Source: Hydnum rufescens UP504
Taxonomy: Eukaryota; Basidiomycota; Agaricomycetes; Cantharellales; Hydnaceae
Length of the DNA: 32,098 bases
Assembly: GCA_014904985.1 (NCBI GenBank)
Contig: MU129237.1
Location: 1-32,098, forward strand
Reading direction: 5' to 3'
The notes beneath the pieces were generated by a model. That model searched no databases and had not been told where the DNA came from. It saw only the letters and a program-made list of their open reading frames with translations. A program made the position numbers and the translations under genes. Shown piece by piece: positions 1-9,253 of this stretch; position 1 is the stretch's first letter; each line of letters opens with the position of its first letter.

Positions 1-215
1 CTTGGAAAATAATTATTGGTTTGAAGTTATTTTCCTAAGTTATTTTCTGGGGCCCCTAGCGGTGAACTTACAAAATGTATGGCCTTTGAAGTTGGTTCCG
101 AGGGGCCCCAGGGGCCCCTGGGGCACCTCCAGGGGCCCCTGGGGCCCCTCCAGAGGCCCCAGGGCCCCTGAGCTCCCTTGTTGATACCCCGAGGGGTCCC
201 CTGGGGCCCCAGGCC
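1..215. repeat. GGGGCCCC-rich low-complexity block
   Basis: Bases 50-215 are made mostly of GGGGCCCC and CCAGGGGCCCCTGG-like units, each self-complementary, so the whole stretch can fold on either strand. Bases 1-40 form a separate imperfect hairpin (CTTGGAAAATAA pairing with TTATTTTCCTAAG). Both open frames across this block are proline/glycine-arginine low complexity and are not genes. Confidence 0.75.
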
Positions 216-257
216 TATATATCTAACTAGATGGTTTGAATGCAACTCTCATTGTAT

Positions 258-1114
258 CTAGTTAGACATAGATAATTGGCTGACCAGCCTGAAGAAGTCA
301 TGAGGGTTGAAGGCCGAGGAACTTGAAGCATGAATATTGCCATTCGATCCTGTGGCAAAATTGGAGTGTAGAGGGGCAGCGTGCCAACTCGTACTTCCTG
401 TATTTGGGTGGACAACAGCAGATGAACTCAAGGGTCCAGCACCAATATTGGTATTAGGTGCAGTGCAAAAATTGGGATATGACAAAGATGTGGCACATCC
501 ACTTGTACTTGCAGGATTGGAGTTGAAGTTTCCAGGGCGAAGGATGGGCATGGCTTCTGCATTGGCCTCAGAGTCACTAGACTCATCATCTGTAGGTACC
601 AATATAGCATGAGCCTTTCCCTTTCCCTTCGAGGGCTTTGAAGATACATTGCGATGCTTTGACCTGCCACGCAGCACAGGCAATACACTGGGCTGCTCTG
701 TTGCTCCTCTGGATTCTCCCATAGAGTCGACTGCACTACCCATGTCTCACACACAGTAGACAGTATCATTGTTCCGATCAATGATCAACACAACATTGTC
801 ATCGCCATCTTTCTCATGTGCACCCCATGCCTCCACCTTGATCAGGCAATCATTTCCCTTGTGGAACTGAGTCACAAGAAACCTCCACTGGGATGCATCC
901 CATTGCTTGTTCGTACGTTGTGGATGTGGGGCAGGGCATTCAGTTTCAAGAGGCCATCCAATGATGCGGATATGGTATTGAACAAGGAGGCTGAGAAACC
1001 ATACCCAAGGTACAATGGATGGAAACCAGGTGTAGCTGTTGGAAGTGAACAAGTTCTTGATGTATTTCGAAGCTGCGGAGTATGCTGAGTCATGTCGCTT
1101 GAGTTTGTTATTGC
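258..1114 (-). pseudogene. Broken ORF of unknown function, cut by element 1
   Basis: Two minus-strand open stretches (1130 to 747 and 743 to 258) lie in the same frame and are separated by a single in-frame TGA at about 747, so they look like one interrupted coding sequence. The upstream part is rich in aromatic residues (a WFPSIVPWVWFL segment and a later NKQWDASQWRFLV segment). The downstream part is low-complexity Ser/Asn/Pro with an acidic DDESSDSEAN patch. The 5' side ends abruptly where the terminal repeat of element 1 begins at 1115, so the true N-terminus is missing. I do not recognise the family; a repeated hypothetical or retroelement-derived protein is possible. Confidence 0.4.
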
Positions 1115-1262
1115 CAGGCTGGTCAGTCATGGGGGGGACCTAATTTAGGTATCACTTTCAGGGCAGAAAATGGTACCTAAGAGGTCCCCCAAACCTTATG
1201 GCCAAAATCAGGCCATTTCAATTCAGTTTTTGGGCCATCTGTCGGCCAATCCATGGCTGTGC
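1115..1262 (+). repeat. Terminal repeat of element 1 (left)
   Basis: Begins CAGGCTGGTCAGTCAT, then GGGGGGACCTAATTTAGGTA and an imperfect hairpin closing at TACCTAAGAGGTCCCCC, then a spacer ending CCATGGCTGTGCTAGATTAT next to a TTA repeat. The same order occurs at 7617 (same strand) and, reverse-complemented, at 11908-12060. The 1115 copy is the most diverged of the three. The flanking sequence to the left is unrelated to that at 7617, which fixes the boundary. Confidence 0.75.
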
Positions 1263-1845
1263 TAGATTATTTATTATTACTACTATTATTATTATATTTT
1301 TATTATTACTACTATTATTATTATTACTACTATTATTATTATTACTACTATTATTATTATTACTACTATTATTATTATTATACTATTATTATTATTACTA
1401 CTATTATTATTATTACTACTATTATTATTATTACTACTATTATTATTATTACTACTATTATTATTATTACTACTATTATTATTATTATACTATTATTATT
1501 ACTACTATTATTATTATTACTACTATTATTAACTTATTATTACACTATCTATTATATTTACTACTATTATTATTATTACTACTATTATTATTATTACTAC
1601 TATTATTATTATTACTACTATTATTATATTATATATATATTATACTACTATTTATTATTATTATATTACTATTATTATTATTATACTACTATTATTATAT
1701 TACTACTATTAATATTACTACTATATTATTATTATACTATTATTATTATTACTACATTATATTATACTAATATATTATTACTACTATTATTATTATTATT
1801 ACTATTATTATTATTACATATCTATTATTATATACATATTATCCC
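1262..1845. repeat. TTATTA/TACTAC microsatellite
   Basis: About 580 bp of TTATTATTATTACTACTA repeats. The same place in element 2 holds only about 80-100 bp (7765-7850 and the mirror at 11830-11905), so the repeat has expanded in element 1. Long poly-Leu, poly-Tyr or Thr-Ile frames across it are not genes. Confidence 0.95.
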
Positions 1846-1859
1846 CCAGGGGTCTGCCA

Positions 1860-3350
1860 CCAGGGGGGGGGGGGGGTGTGGTTCCTGCGGGTCACGCACC
1901 TGCATATCCCACCACACCCACCACAGTGGTGGGGTTCATATGCCCTGGTTGGGGCCAGTTCCATTTGGGTGCTCCCTCGAGGAGTGGGTTTTCATTCGCG
2001 GGGGCTCATTCATGTTTTTGTTCCCAGGGTGTCATGTGGCGGGTTCAGGGGGGGTTCATGCAGGTTCTGGTCAAGGGTCTATAGAAATAAGAGATTCAAT
2101 GTTAGTACAACATTAATGCAATGCAAAAAGAGCAGCTTATGCTGCTCTTTTTGTGCCACAAGACTAAGAAATAAAATAAAAATAACACATACCTTGTACC
2201 CCACACCCGCAGGTGTAGGGTACTGGGACTGTGCATGCCAGCTCATCCATATGCTGGTGCGTACATATGCCAGCTCGTACGCATGGCAGTTCGTATGGGT
2301 CCCCTGTTGTTTGGGGGTCGATAGGCAGGTTCTTTGTCGGTATTCGTTCATGAGGGCAGTTGAAACCTACAAAATATTATTTTTAAATTAGTTAGGAAAT
2401 AAGGGCCACACAAAAAGAGCAGCTTTCGCTGCTCTTTTTGTGTGGCTGTAGCTACTGAAGGGGGCGGGGACTTACCTGATATAGAACCACACACCTGCCA
2501 GGGCAGGTGTGTGATTCCATGCCCTTGTTTGGCGCGCTGCCATGGGCTTTGGTGCAGTCACATCGTTGGCCCATTGCTGTGTCATGTTGGTGTATCGTGC
2601 TGCCATGTATCGCATTGCCATGTCACATTGCTGTGTGGCATGTTGCTGTTTGGGCTTTCATCATTTCATGGGTTATCATCCTGCATTGGACAGGCCCTAA
2701 TATAGAATAATGCATGTCAGTAAAAAAAAAATTCCAAAGCAGTGCAAAAAGAGCAGCTTACACTGCTCTTTTTACATGCCTGTAGCTACTGGGGGGGGGG
2801 GGGGGACTCACATTATATAGTACCACACACCCGCCGTGACAGGTGTGTGGTTCCTGGGGGCCTCATTTGGCACATTGCCATAGGTTGCGTTGCCGTGTGT
2901 CGCATTACCATGTATTGCATCTTCATTTGGCGTGTCTTCATTTGGCGCATTGCTGTGTCGTGCTGTTGTGCATCGTGTTTCTGTGTTGTGTTGCTGGATG
3001 TCACATTGCTGCATCGCGTTTCCATACATCACGTGGCTGTTTGGGCTCTCATCGCGCATTGGACAAGGCCTCAATCTAAAATAAATAAAGAGATGTTAGT
3101 AAGATGTTCCAAAGCAGCGCAAAAAGAGCAGCTTTTGCTGCTCTTTTTGTGCCGTTGTATCTACTAGAAAAAATACTCACCTTGTGACCACACACCTGCA
3201 GCGGCGGGTGCGCGGTTGTGTGGTTGCCTTTTTGGGTGGTCACTTGTTGTGGTTGCGGAGATAGGAAGCAAGATGCAGTTTCAACACCAGCAATTGCCAA
3301 TACTCAAGAAGCACCCAAGCGCTGGTGCTGCAAGCACAGCACACAATATT
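1860..3350 (-). pseudogene. Left-arm multi-exon array of element 1
   Basis: Read outward from the palindrome on the minus strand. Introns are inferred at 3076-3180, 2697-2811, 2367-2475 and 2079-2192 (105-115 nt), with donors GTGAGT, GTGAGT, GTAAGT and GTATGT, and ends such as TTTTAG or TCTATAG. The second exon encodes a degenerate repeat of about five residues (NATHG, NATYG, NVPNE) ending in NHTPVTAGVWYYI. The fourth ends YPTPAGVGYK and, unlike in element 2, is entered in a frame that meets a stop. The first exon has a stop soon after its only plausible ATG near 3350. The array is therefore decayed. The function of the peptide is unknown. Confidence 0.5.
2123..3153 (-). other. Four intronic AAAAAGAGCAGC hairpins (left arm 1)
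   Basis: Hairpins at 2123-2155, 2406-2445, 2742-2778 and 3117-3153. Each has a stem of about 14-18 bp (GCAAAAAGAGCAGC / GCTGCTCTTTTTGC) and a 3-4 nt loop. All lie inside inferred introns between the donor and the TACTAAT-like branch point. Outer stem bases vary in a compensating way (GCGC/GTGC, CCACAC/GTGTGG), which suggests selection on pairing rather than on sequence. Confidence 0.8.
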
Positions 3351-3924
3351 ACCAAACATGTATATTTAAAATAAATACTATATAATGAATATTTGTCCAG
3401 GAAAACCCAAAGAAGGCAATGATAATGAGTCAGAGCCCAATAAGGCATGAGACAGCGAATTGCAGAGTGGATTGGGCCACTTCTACGCATCCAAATTGGC
3501 CCAAATTTAAATATAGTAGTGTTATATATACACTCTACATGGGTGATTGATTATCTTGGACGATCCTCGCATTTTTCAATTTTTCACGCCTTCAATTCCC
3601 TATTTAGGGAATTGAAGGCGTGAAAAATTGAAAAATGCAAGGATTGTCTGAGATAATCAATTGCCCATGTAGAGTGTATATATAGCACTACTATATTTAA
3701 ATTTGGGCCAATTTGGATGTGTAGAAGTGGCCCAATCCACTCTGCAATTCGCTGTCTCATGCCTTGTTGGGCTCTGACTCATTATCATCACCTTCTTTGG
3801 GTTTTCCTGGACAAATATTCATTATATAGTATTTATTTTAAATATACATGTTTGGTACTATTGTGTGCTGTGCTTGCAGCGCCAGCACTTGGGCGCTTCT
3901 TGAGTATCGGTAATTGCTGGCATT
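3283..3924. repeat. Central palindrome of element 1
   Basis: Two arms of about 320 nt meet at 3603/3604 (TTCAATTCCC TATTTA GGGAATTGAA at the tip) and pair with only scattered mismatches out to about 3283 and 3924. Past that point the two sides diverge. A 69-codon open frame starts from each arm outward (3490 to 3281 and 3717 to 3926), but the similarity of the two is automatic in an inverted repeat, and the element 2 copy has an early stop, so neither is called as a gene. Confidence 0.9.
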
Positions 3925-3970
3925 GAATTCACAACTATGCAGCCACACCCAGCAACAGAAATGTGACCGC

Positions 3971-5188
3971 TGTAAGCAGGATGGTTATTAAACCAATCCA
4001 ACTACTGTCCACGTTGTTGAGGATAGGACAAAAGAAGGGAGCCATGGGGACAATTCGAATATTCAGGTCTGGGAAAATGAAGGTCTTTTAGGATAATAGA
4101 AAATCCCAATGAACAGTAGTTGCTCAAAGGAATAGATCAGTGTCACAAAATAAAAATGTCAAGGCCACACCCTGAAGTTGTCCTCTTGACTATTCAGTCT
4201 AAATGCGGCTGTACAAAGTCTTGACAAGTGGGAAATCTCCTCCAGACAGTGGCAATACTTCAGTGCCTCAGACTGTGATAGGGGGAAAAACCAAATATTT
4301 ACATGCCCCCTCCCCTTTATATACATTCCAGACCACAATTCAAAATTCTGGAAGAAAAGCGGAGATAAGGGAAGCATAATGAAAAAGAAATGAAGTCAAA
4401 AGCTTCAAAACTGGTGGAGATATTCAAGAATCAAGTGAAAAAGAGACAAAAAAACACTTTACAAGGCATTCCTCCCTTGAAACTGGATAGATTCCCTTAA
4501 GGAAAGGTGGAATAGGTCGCCCTGAGTGCCCTTTGCATCGGAATTAAGAGGGCCGGAACCAATTTGTCATTTGTGTTGGTGGAGCAAGGGGGGAGTCATG
4601 AGGAAGGGGTTGTCTTGTGAAAAATGGAGTTCTCGTCCGTTCGTTTTGCCCTTGGTACCATTCGATGCGAATTTTTAACAGCTTTCAGGGAGTGGTACTC
4701 GCGAACGAATCCGATAAGAATTGGCTTCGAAAATCAAGAAATACTCCTTCAGAGTATGAATCATGGAAAGATATCGTGACAGGGACCGCATTTTTGATCC
4801 GTTCGTTTCGTGTTTGGTACCGTTCGATAGGTACGATTCGTATCTTTCTGGGCGCGGTCGTTCCGAGTCGATCCGATCAAAACTGACAGAGAGATTCGAA
4901 GAATACTCCTTTAGAGTGACATAATCCCTTTTTGAATCATGTGACAGGTCCGCGGGTCCAGAACGAAGGCTAGGCACAGTCCGTGTCATTACATAATCAC
5001 AATTCTTCGCCCTTAAGGCAAAGGAACAATGTGGAATGATGGGTTTCGGACGTATAGAATTTGGACTGTTTCTCCAATGAATGAAAGGTGTGAAAATTAA
5101 GAATTGGATGGACGTTCAGTCCATTTGTTTGGTTGTAAAATTGGCCTCGGATGGTGTTTCTATGGTGTAGGGATTTATCCCTCCAACA
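3971..5188. mobile_element. Solo LTR inserted in element 1 (1,218 bp)
   Basis: Starts TGTAAGCAGG and ends CTCCAACA, with TGT/ACA at the tips, and is flanked by the direct repeat CCGC (3967-3970 and 5189-5192). Element 2 carries the uninterrupted site: its sequence at about 9921-9935 reads GTGACCGCACGACCATG where element 1 has GTGACCGC, the insert, then CCGCACAACCATG. This makes the boundaries precise. No coding region is found inside; a TTTATATA stretch near 4316 could be a promoter box. The parent superfamily cannot be told from an LTR alone. Confidence 0.75.
4628..4955. repeat. ~165 bp tandem duplication inside the LTR
   Basis: CCGTTCGTTT followed by TTGGTACC(A/G)TTCGAT appears at 4637 and 4799; ACTCCTT(C/T)AGAGT and GAATCATG(G/-) then GTGACAGG follow in both copies (4776 and 4941). 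The units are about 162-165 bp and substantially diverged, as in LTRs with duplicated upstream control regions. Confidence 0.65.
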
Positions 5189-5204
5189 CCGCACAACCAT
5201 GACA

Positions 5205-5246
5205 CAACAGCAACAGCAACAACAGCAACAGCAGCAGCAGCAACAG

Positions 5247-5317
<71 letters not shown>

Positions 5318-5321
5318 ACAG
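5205..5321 (+). repeat. CAG/CAA repeat in right arm of element 1
   Basis: 117 bp of CAA and CAG triplets, equal to 39 glutamine codons in the frame opened by the ATG at 5199; that frame stops soon after at TGA in ATGACCGCATGA. Element 2 has a shorter equivalent at 9939-9988. It lies in the first right-arm exon, whose end (frame VCGHK) meets the donor GTACAT at 5392. Confidence 0.9.
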
Positions 5322-5418
5322 CGCATGACCATGACCGCATGACCACAACCACACAACCACACACCCACTGATGCAGGTGTGTGGTCATAAGGTACATTTT
5401 GTCTCAGTAGATACAATA

Positions 5419-7156
5419 GCGCAAAAGAGTAGCGCAAGCTACTCTTTTTGCACTGCGATGAATTTTATACTAACATAGCCTTTATTATTCCAGGTCAAAA
5501 CCAAAACAAACGACAGGCTGCCCAATGAGTGGGCTCAGGAACCACACCCGCTGTGGTGGTGTGGTACTGTAAGGTGAGTCTCCTCCCCCCCATAGATGCA
5601 GCCACGCAAAAGAGCAGCAAAAGCTGCTCTTTTTGTGTTGCTTTACATTTCTTTAACTAATATTATGTTATTATAGGCATTGCCACAAATGAAGGCCCAT
5701 GAAGCAACCCCCAGAACGATAACATGCCTGCAAATGGAATCTGCGAATGACAACGCGCCACACGAAGAGACAAACCACACACCCACAGTAGTGGGTGTGT
5801 GGTTCTATACTTGATATGTACCCCCAACGACGCAAAAAGAGCAGTGAAAGCTGCTCTTTTTGTGTCGCTTTTAATTATTTTTAACTAATGATTTTTTATT
5901 CTAGATATCATCATGAAGGCAGAGCTGTGAAACAACCCCTCAACAGAACAAAAACACCCCTGCAATGATGACGCAGCATGAAGAGAACCACCCACCCACA
6001 GTAGCAGGTGTGTGGTTCTATGGCGGTATGTAATGTTCCCCCAACAACACAAAAAGAGCGGTGAAAGCTGCTCTTTTTGCGTCACTTTTAATTTTTTAAC
6101 TAATGATTTCTTATTCTAGGTACAGTATTGTCACAAATGAAGACTGAAGACCCACAAAGCAAGCCCCCCCACAATGATAACATGCCCGCAAAGGGGACCC
6201 CAAACGATGATGTGCCAGAACCATGGTGAGCATATAACCACACAAAAGGAGCAGCATACGCTGCTCCTTTTGCGTGGCTTTTCTTTTTCCTTTTTACTAA
6301 TGTATTATATGTTATTTTAGGTTGTCTGAACCCACAAGCCCACCAAGCACATGACCGCAGTACAAACCAAGGACCACACCCACTTCAGTGGGTGTGGTCC
6401 TACAAGCTTTTTATTTGATTTATTTGATTTCTATATGTACAACGACACAAAAGGAGCAGCGCAAGCTGCTCCCTTTGTGTCACTTTGAATTTTTTTACTA
6501 ATCGAGAGTCCAACTGAAGCCATGCCAAAAGAAAACCTGACAAACACACCACCAAACCCGCCGAATGAAAAACCAATGCAAACCAGACACCAGCCATGGT
6601 GGGCATCTGGTACTATTTAAGGGAGGTGATTTTCCCATATCCAATGGCACAAAAAGAGCAGCAAAAGCTGCTCTTTTTGTGTCGCTTTTAATTTTTTAAC
6701 TAATAAATTTTCATTCTAGGTATCACCACAAATGGAGACCTGCAAAGCCCCACCAGAACGACAACATCCCCGTGAATGATGATGTGCCAAACACAGAGAC
6801 AAATCACACACCTGCAGTAGCAGGTGTGTGGTTCTATACAAGGTATGTAATGTAACGCACTCCCAATGGTGCAAAAAGAGCTGCGAAGGCAGCTCTTTTT
6901 GTGTCATGTTAACTTGTACTGATCTAAATTTCTGTATTCTAGATCTTCCTTCCCCCCAAATGAGTATGTGCCCAAAACCCCCCCCAACCCACCTGAGAAC
7001 TGTATGGAAAACCAGCAGTCGAAGGTATGTGACCCAGACAACAACAAGTACCACACCCCTGCCAATGCGGGTGTGTGGTACTACCAGGTATTTTTTTAAA
7101 ACTTTCTACATCTACAGTGATGCCAAAGGAGCAGCGCAAGCTGCCCCTTCGGCATC
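5419..7156 (+). other. Nine intronic AAAAAGAGCAGC hairpins (right arm 1)
   Basis: Hairpins at 5419-5453, 5605-5637, 5828-5867, 6047-6082, 6238-6277, 6444-6481, 6647-6683, 6871-6904 and 7119-7156, about 200-250 bp apart. Stems change together: AAAGGAGCAGC pairs with GCTGCTCCTTT in 6238 and 6444, and GAGCTGC pairs with GCAGCTC in 6871. Each is followed by a TTTTTAACTAAT-type branch site and, where intact, ATTCTAG. Confidence 0.85.
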
Positions 7157-7517
7157 ACTTTGAATTTTTTTTACTAACATTCATTATCATTCAATTCTAG
7201 GATTGAATTTGAAGCTCCCGAAACGAAGACAACAGACAGCCATGACCCCCAAACGACCTGCACAATGGTGAACTGCCAAGCCAAGCCTGCCCAAATGGCC
7301 ACCAACAAGCTGGGTGAGCCCCCATCCAAGCCCCAAGGCAGCAATGCCCAGTACCACATGCCCCCCTCAGTGGGGGTGTGGTACAAAAGGTCTGTTTTTT
7401 AACTTAATATTTTGCTGCCCGACACCCCAGCAACATGCCCCTGAACCTGCATCTGAACACCAGATGACCCCCCATCCAAAGTCTCGAGGAAGCAATGGAT
7501 GGTACCACACCTGCTAG

Positions 7518-7616
7518 GGCAGGTGTGGTATGTTTTTTTAATTGAATTTTTAAATAAATAAATACATAAGTTGATAAAAAACATGAGACTGCCAAATGAA
7601 ATCAGCCCCCACCTGG
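7518..7616. other. Junction between element 1 and element 2
   Basis: A/T-rich tail after the last element 1 exon (TATGTTTTTTTAATTG, then TAAATAAATAAATACATAAG), ending ATCAGCCCCCACCTGG where the element 2 terminus begins. It may be the intron and start of a further element 1 exon, cut off at 7617. No gene seen. Confidence 0.5.
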
Positions 7617-7765
7617 CAGGCTGGTCAGTCATATGGGGGACCTAATTTAGGTACCACTTTCGGGGCAGAAATGGTACCTAATAGGTCCCCCAGACCTTAC
7701 GGCTGAAATCAGGCAATTTCAATTCAGTTTTTTGGCCATCTGTCGGCCAATCCATGGCTGTGCTA
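7617..7765 (+). repeat. Terminal inverted repeat, left end of element 2
   Basis: CAGGCTGGTCAGTCATATGG, then a 57-nt subterminal hairpin from GGGGGACCTA to TAGGTCCCCC with an inner GGTACC / GGTACC pair, then a unique spacer ending CCATGGCTGTGCTAGATTAT before the TTA repeat. It is the outermost part of a longer inverted repeat shared with 11128-12060. Confidence 0.8.
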
Positions 7766-8599
7766 GATTATATGCTTATTTATTATTATTTGTTTATTTA
7801 TTATTATTATTATTATTATTACTACTATAATTATATACATATTATACTATATACCTATTATCCCCCCGGGGTCTGCCACCACAGGGGGGCATGGTTTATG
7901 CAGATCATGGTCATGCGCCCACATTTACCCACCGTACCCTCCACAGCGAGTGTGGTCGGGGGCTGGTTCCTTTTGGGCACTCCCTCGAGAGGGTCAGTCT
8001 TCATTTGTGGGCTTCGTTCACGGTTATCGTTCGCAGCGTCTCGTTTGGCGGGTTTCTGCTTGGGGGCTCACGGGGGTTCTGGTTCAGGATCTACAGAAAT
8101 AAATAATGAGATATTAGTACAACAGTAATGCAGTGCAAAAAGAGCAGCTTATGCTGCTCTTTTTGCGCCACAAGACTAAGAAATGAAATATAAAACATAC
8201 CTTGTACCCCACACCCGCAGGTGTAGGGTACTGGGGCCGTGTACGTTGGTGCGTACATATGCCGGCTTGTACGCATGGCGGTTTGTACGGCCCCCCTGTC
8301 ATTCAGGCGTCGATAGGCGGGGTTAGGGGGTTCTTTGTCAGTATTCGTTCGTGAGGGAGTTGAAACCTACAAAATATTATTTTTAAATTAGTTAAGAAAT
8401 AAGGACCACGCAAAAAGAGCAGCTTTCACTGCTCTTTTTGCGTGGCTGTAGGTACTGGGGGGGGGGGGGCAGGAACTCACCTGGTATAGAACCACACACC
8501 CGCCGTTGCAGGTGTGTGATTCCTGGGGTGTTATTTGGCCCGGTCGCGCCCTCGTTTGGCGCAGTGCTGTATGTTGCGTTGTTGGCGCATTGGTGTTTG

Positions 8600-8702
8600 G
8601 TGCGTTGGCATGGCGCGTTGGCATGTGTCGCGTTGGCGTATGTCGCGTTGGCGTATGTCACGTTGCCATGTTGCATTGCCATGTCGTGTTTCCGTGCATC
8701 GC
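8600..8702. repeat. 15-bp minisatellite coding pentapeptide repeats
   Basis: Units such as GCGTTGGCGTATGTC repeat every 15 bp. On the minus strand they encode NATYA/NATHA-type pentapeptides. The same design occurs at 2560-2690, 2885-3020 (GCATTACCATGTATT-like units) and 8895-8990. Confidence 0.75.
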
Positions 8703-8857
8703 GTTGCTGTTTGGGCTCTCATCGTTGGACGAGGCCTCAATCTAAAATAAATAAAGAGATTAGTAAAATATTCCAAAGCAGTGCAAAAAGAGCAGCGAAA
8801 GCTGCTCTTTTTGCACGGCTGTAGCTACTGGGGGGGGCAGGACTCACCTTATATAGG

Positions 8858-8887
8858 ACCACACACCCGCCATGGCGGGTGTGTGGT
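8858..8887. repeat. Perfect 30-bp coding palindrome at exon end
   Basis: ACCACACACCCGCC AT GGCGGGTGTGTGGT is identical to its own reverse complement. On the minus strand it encodes the conserved exon end NHTPAMAGVW, and on the plus strand the same peptide. It ends 11 nt before the GTGAGT donor. Related, less perfect copies end most other exons of both elements. Confidence 0.9.
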
Positions 8888-9253
8888 TCGTGGGGCCCTC
8901 ATTTGGCGCGTTGCCGTACGTTGCGTCCTCATTTGGCGCATTGCCGTGTGTCGCGTCATTTGGCGCGTTGCCATTTGGCGTGTTGTCGTTTACGCCCTTG
9001 TCACTTCGCGGGTTTTCACCGTGCTTTGGACCAGGCTTCAATCTAGAATAATAAAAGACGCGTTAGTATAAAATTTCAAAGCAGCGCAAAAAGAGCAGCT
9101 TTCGCTGCTCTTTTTGCGCCATTGTATCTACTAGAAAAAATACTCACCTTGTGACCACACACCCGCAGCGGCAGGTGCGTGGTCGTGTGGTTGCCTTTTC
9201 GGGCGGTTGCTTGTTGTGGTTGCGGAGATAGGAAGCAAGATGCAGATTCAACA

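Larger units (their letters stand above)
5199..7517 (+). pseudogene. Right-arm multi-exon array of element 1
   Basis: A run of related exons separated by short introns: 5392-5493, 5574-5676, about 5812-5904, 6026-6119, 6226-6320, one near 6409-6507, about 6626-6719, 6843-6942, 7088-7200 and 7390-7430. Exon 6720-6842 is fully open, begins YHHKWRPAKP and ends NHTPAVAGVWFYTR. It joins in phase 2 to 6943-7087 (SSFPPNEYVPK...YHTPANAGVWYYQ). Exon 7201-7389 is open and ends YHMPPSVGVWYKR; the last piece stops at YHTC (TAG, 7517). Decay is clear: the donor after exon 5677 is AT instead of GT, the exon before 6409 ends ACAAGCT without a donor, and the 7088 junction no longer keeps phase. No known domain is recognised. 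Confidence 0.55.
1115..7616. mobile_element. Foldback-type element 1 (right terminus missing)
   Basis: The left end is CAGGCTGGTCAGTCAT followed by a subterminal hairpin, matching both ends of element 2. The element is centred on a palindrome at 3603/3604. The left arm (1115-3603) and the left arm of element 2 share four hairpin-bearing introns in the same order. The right arm carries at least nine further exon-intron modules on the plus strand and a 1.2 kb LTR insertion. No inverted copy of the terminus is found before 7617, where element 2 starts, so element 1 is probably truncated by that insertion or by recombination. No transposase-like protein is visible, so the class is unknown. Confidence 0.6.
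8133..9119 (-). other. Four intronic hairpins (left arm 2)
   Basis: Hairpins at 8133-8168, 8406-8445, 8781-8816 and 9084-9119, in the same order and spacing as the four in element 1 (2123, 2406, 2742, 3117). The loops are TTAT, TTTC, GAAA and TTTC. The stem of 8406-8445 keeps one internal mismatch. Confidence 0.85.

Noticed and set aside
280..291. CTGACCAGCCTG identical to 12 bp of the element terminus
   Set aside because: Surrounding bases do not match the rest of the terminal repeat; probably chance within a coding frame.
1198..2116. Long poly-Leu, poly-Tyr and Thr/Ile open frames
   Set aside because: They exist only because the TTA/TAC microsatellite lacks stops in these frames; no conserved protein and no counterpart in element 2.
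3281..3926. Pair of similar 69-codon ORFs on both arms of the palindrome
   Set aside because: Similarity follows from the inverted repeat; the element 2 version has an early stop.
5151..5342. Poly-glutamine protein and antisense poly-Leu/Cys/Ala frames
   Set aside because: All are translations of the CAG/CAA repeat; the sense frame stops immediately after it and is not open in the same way in element 2.
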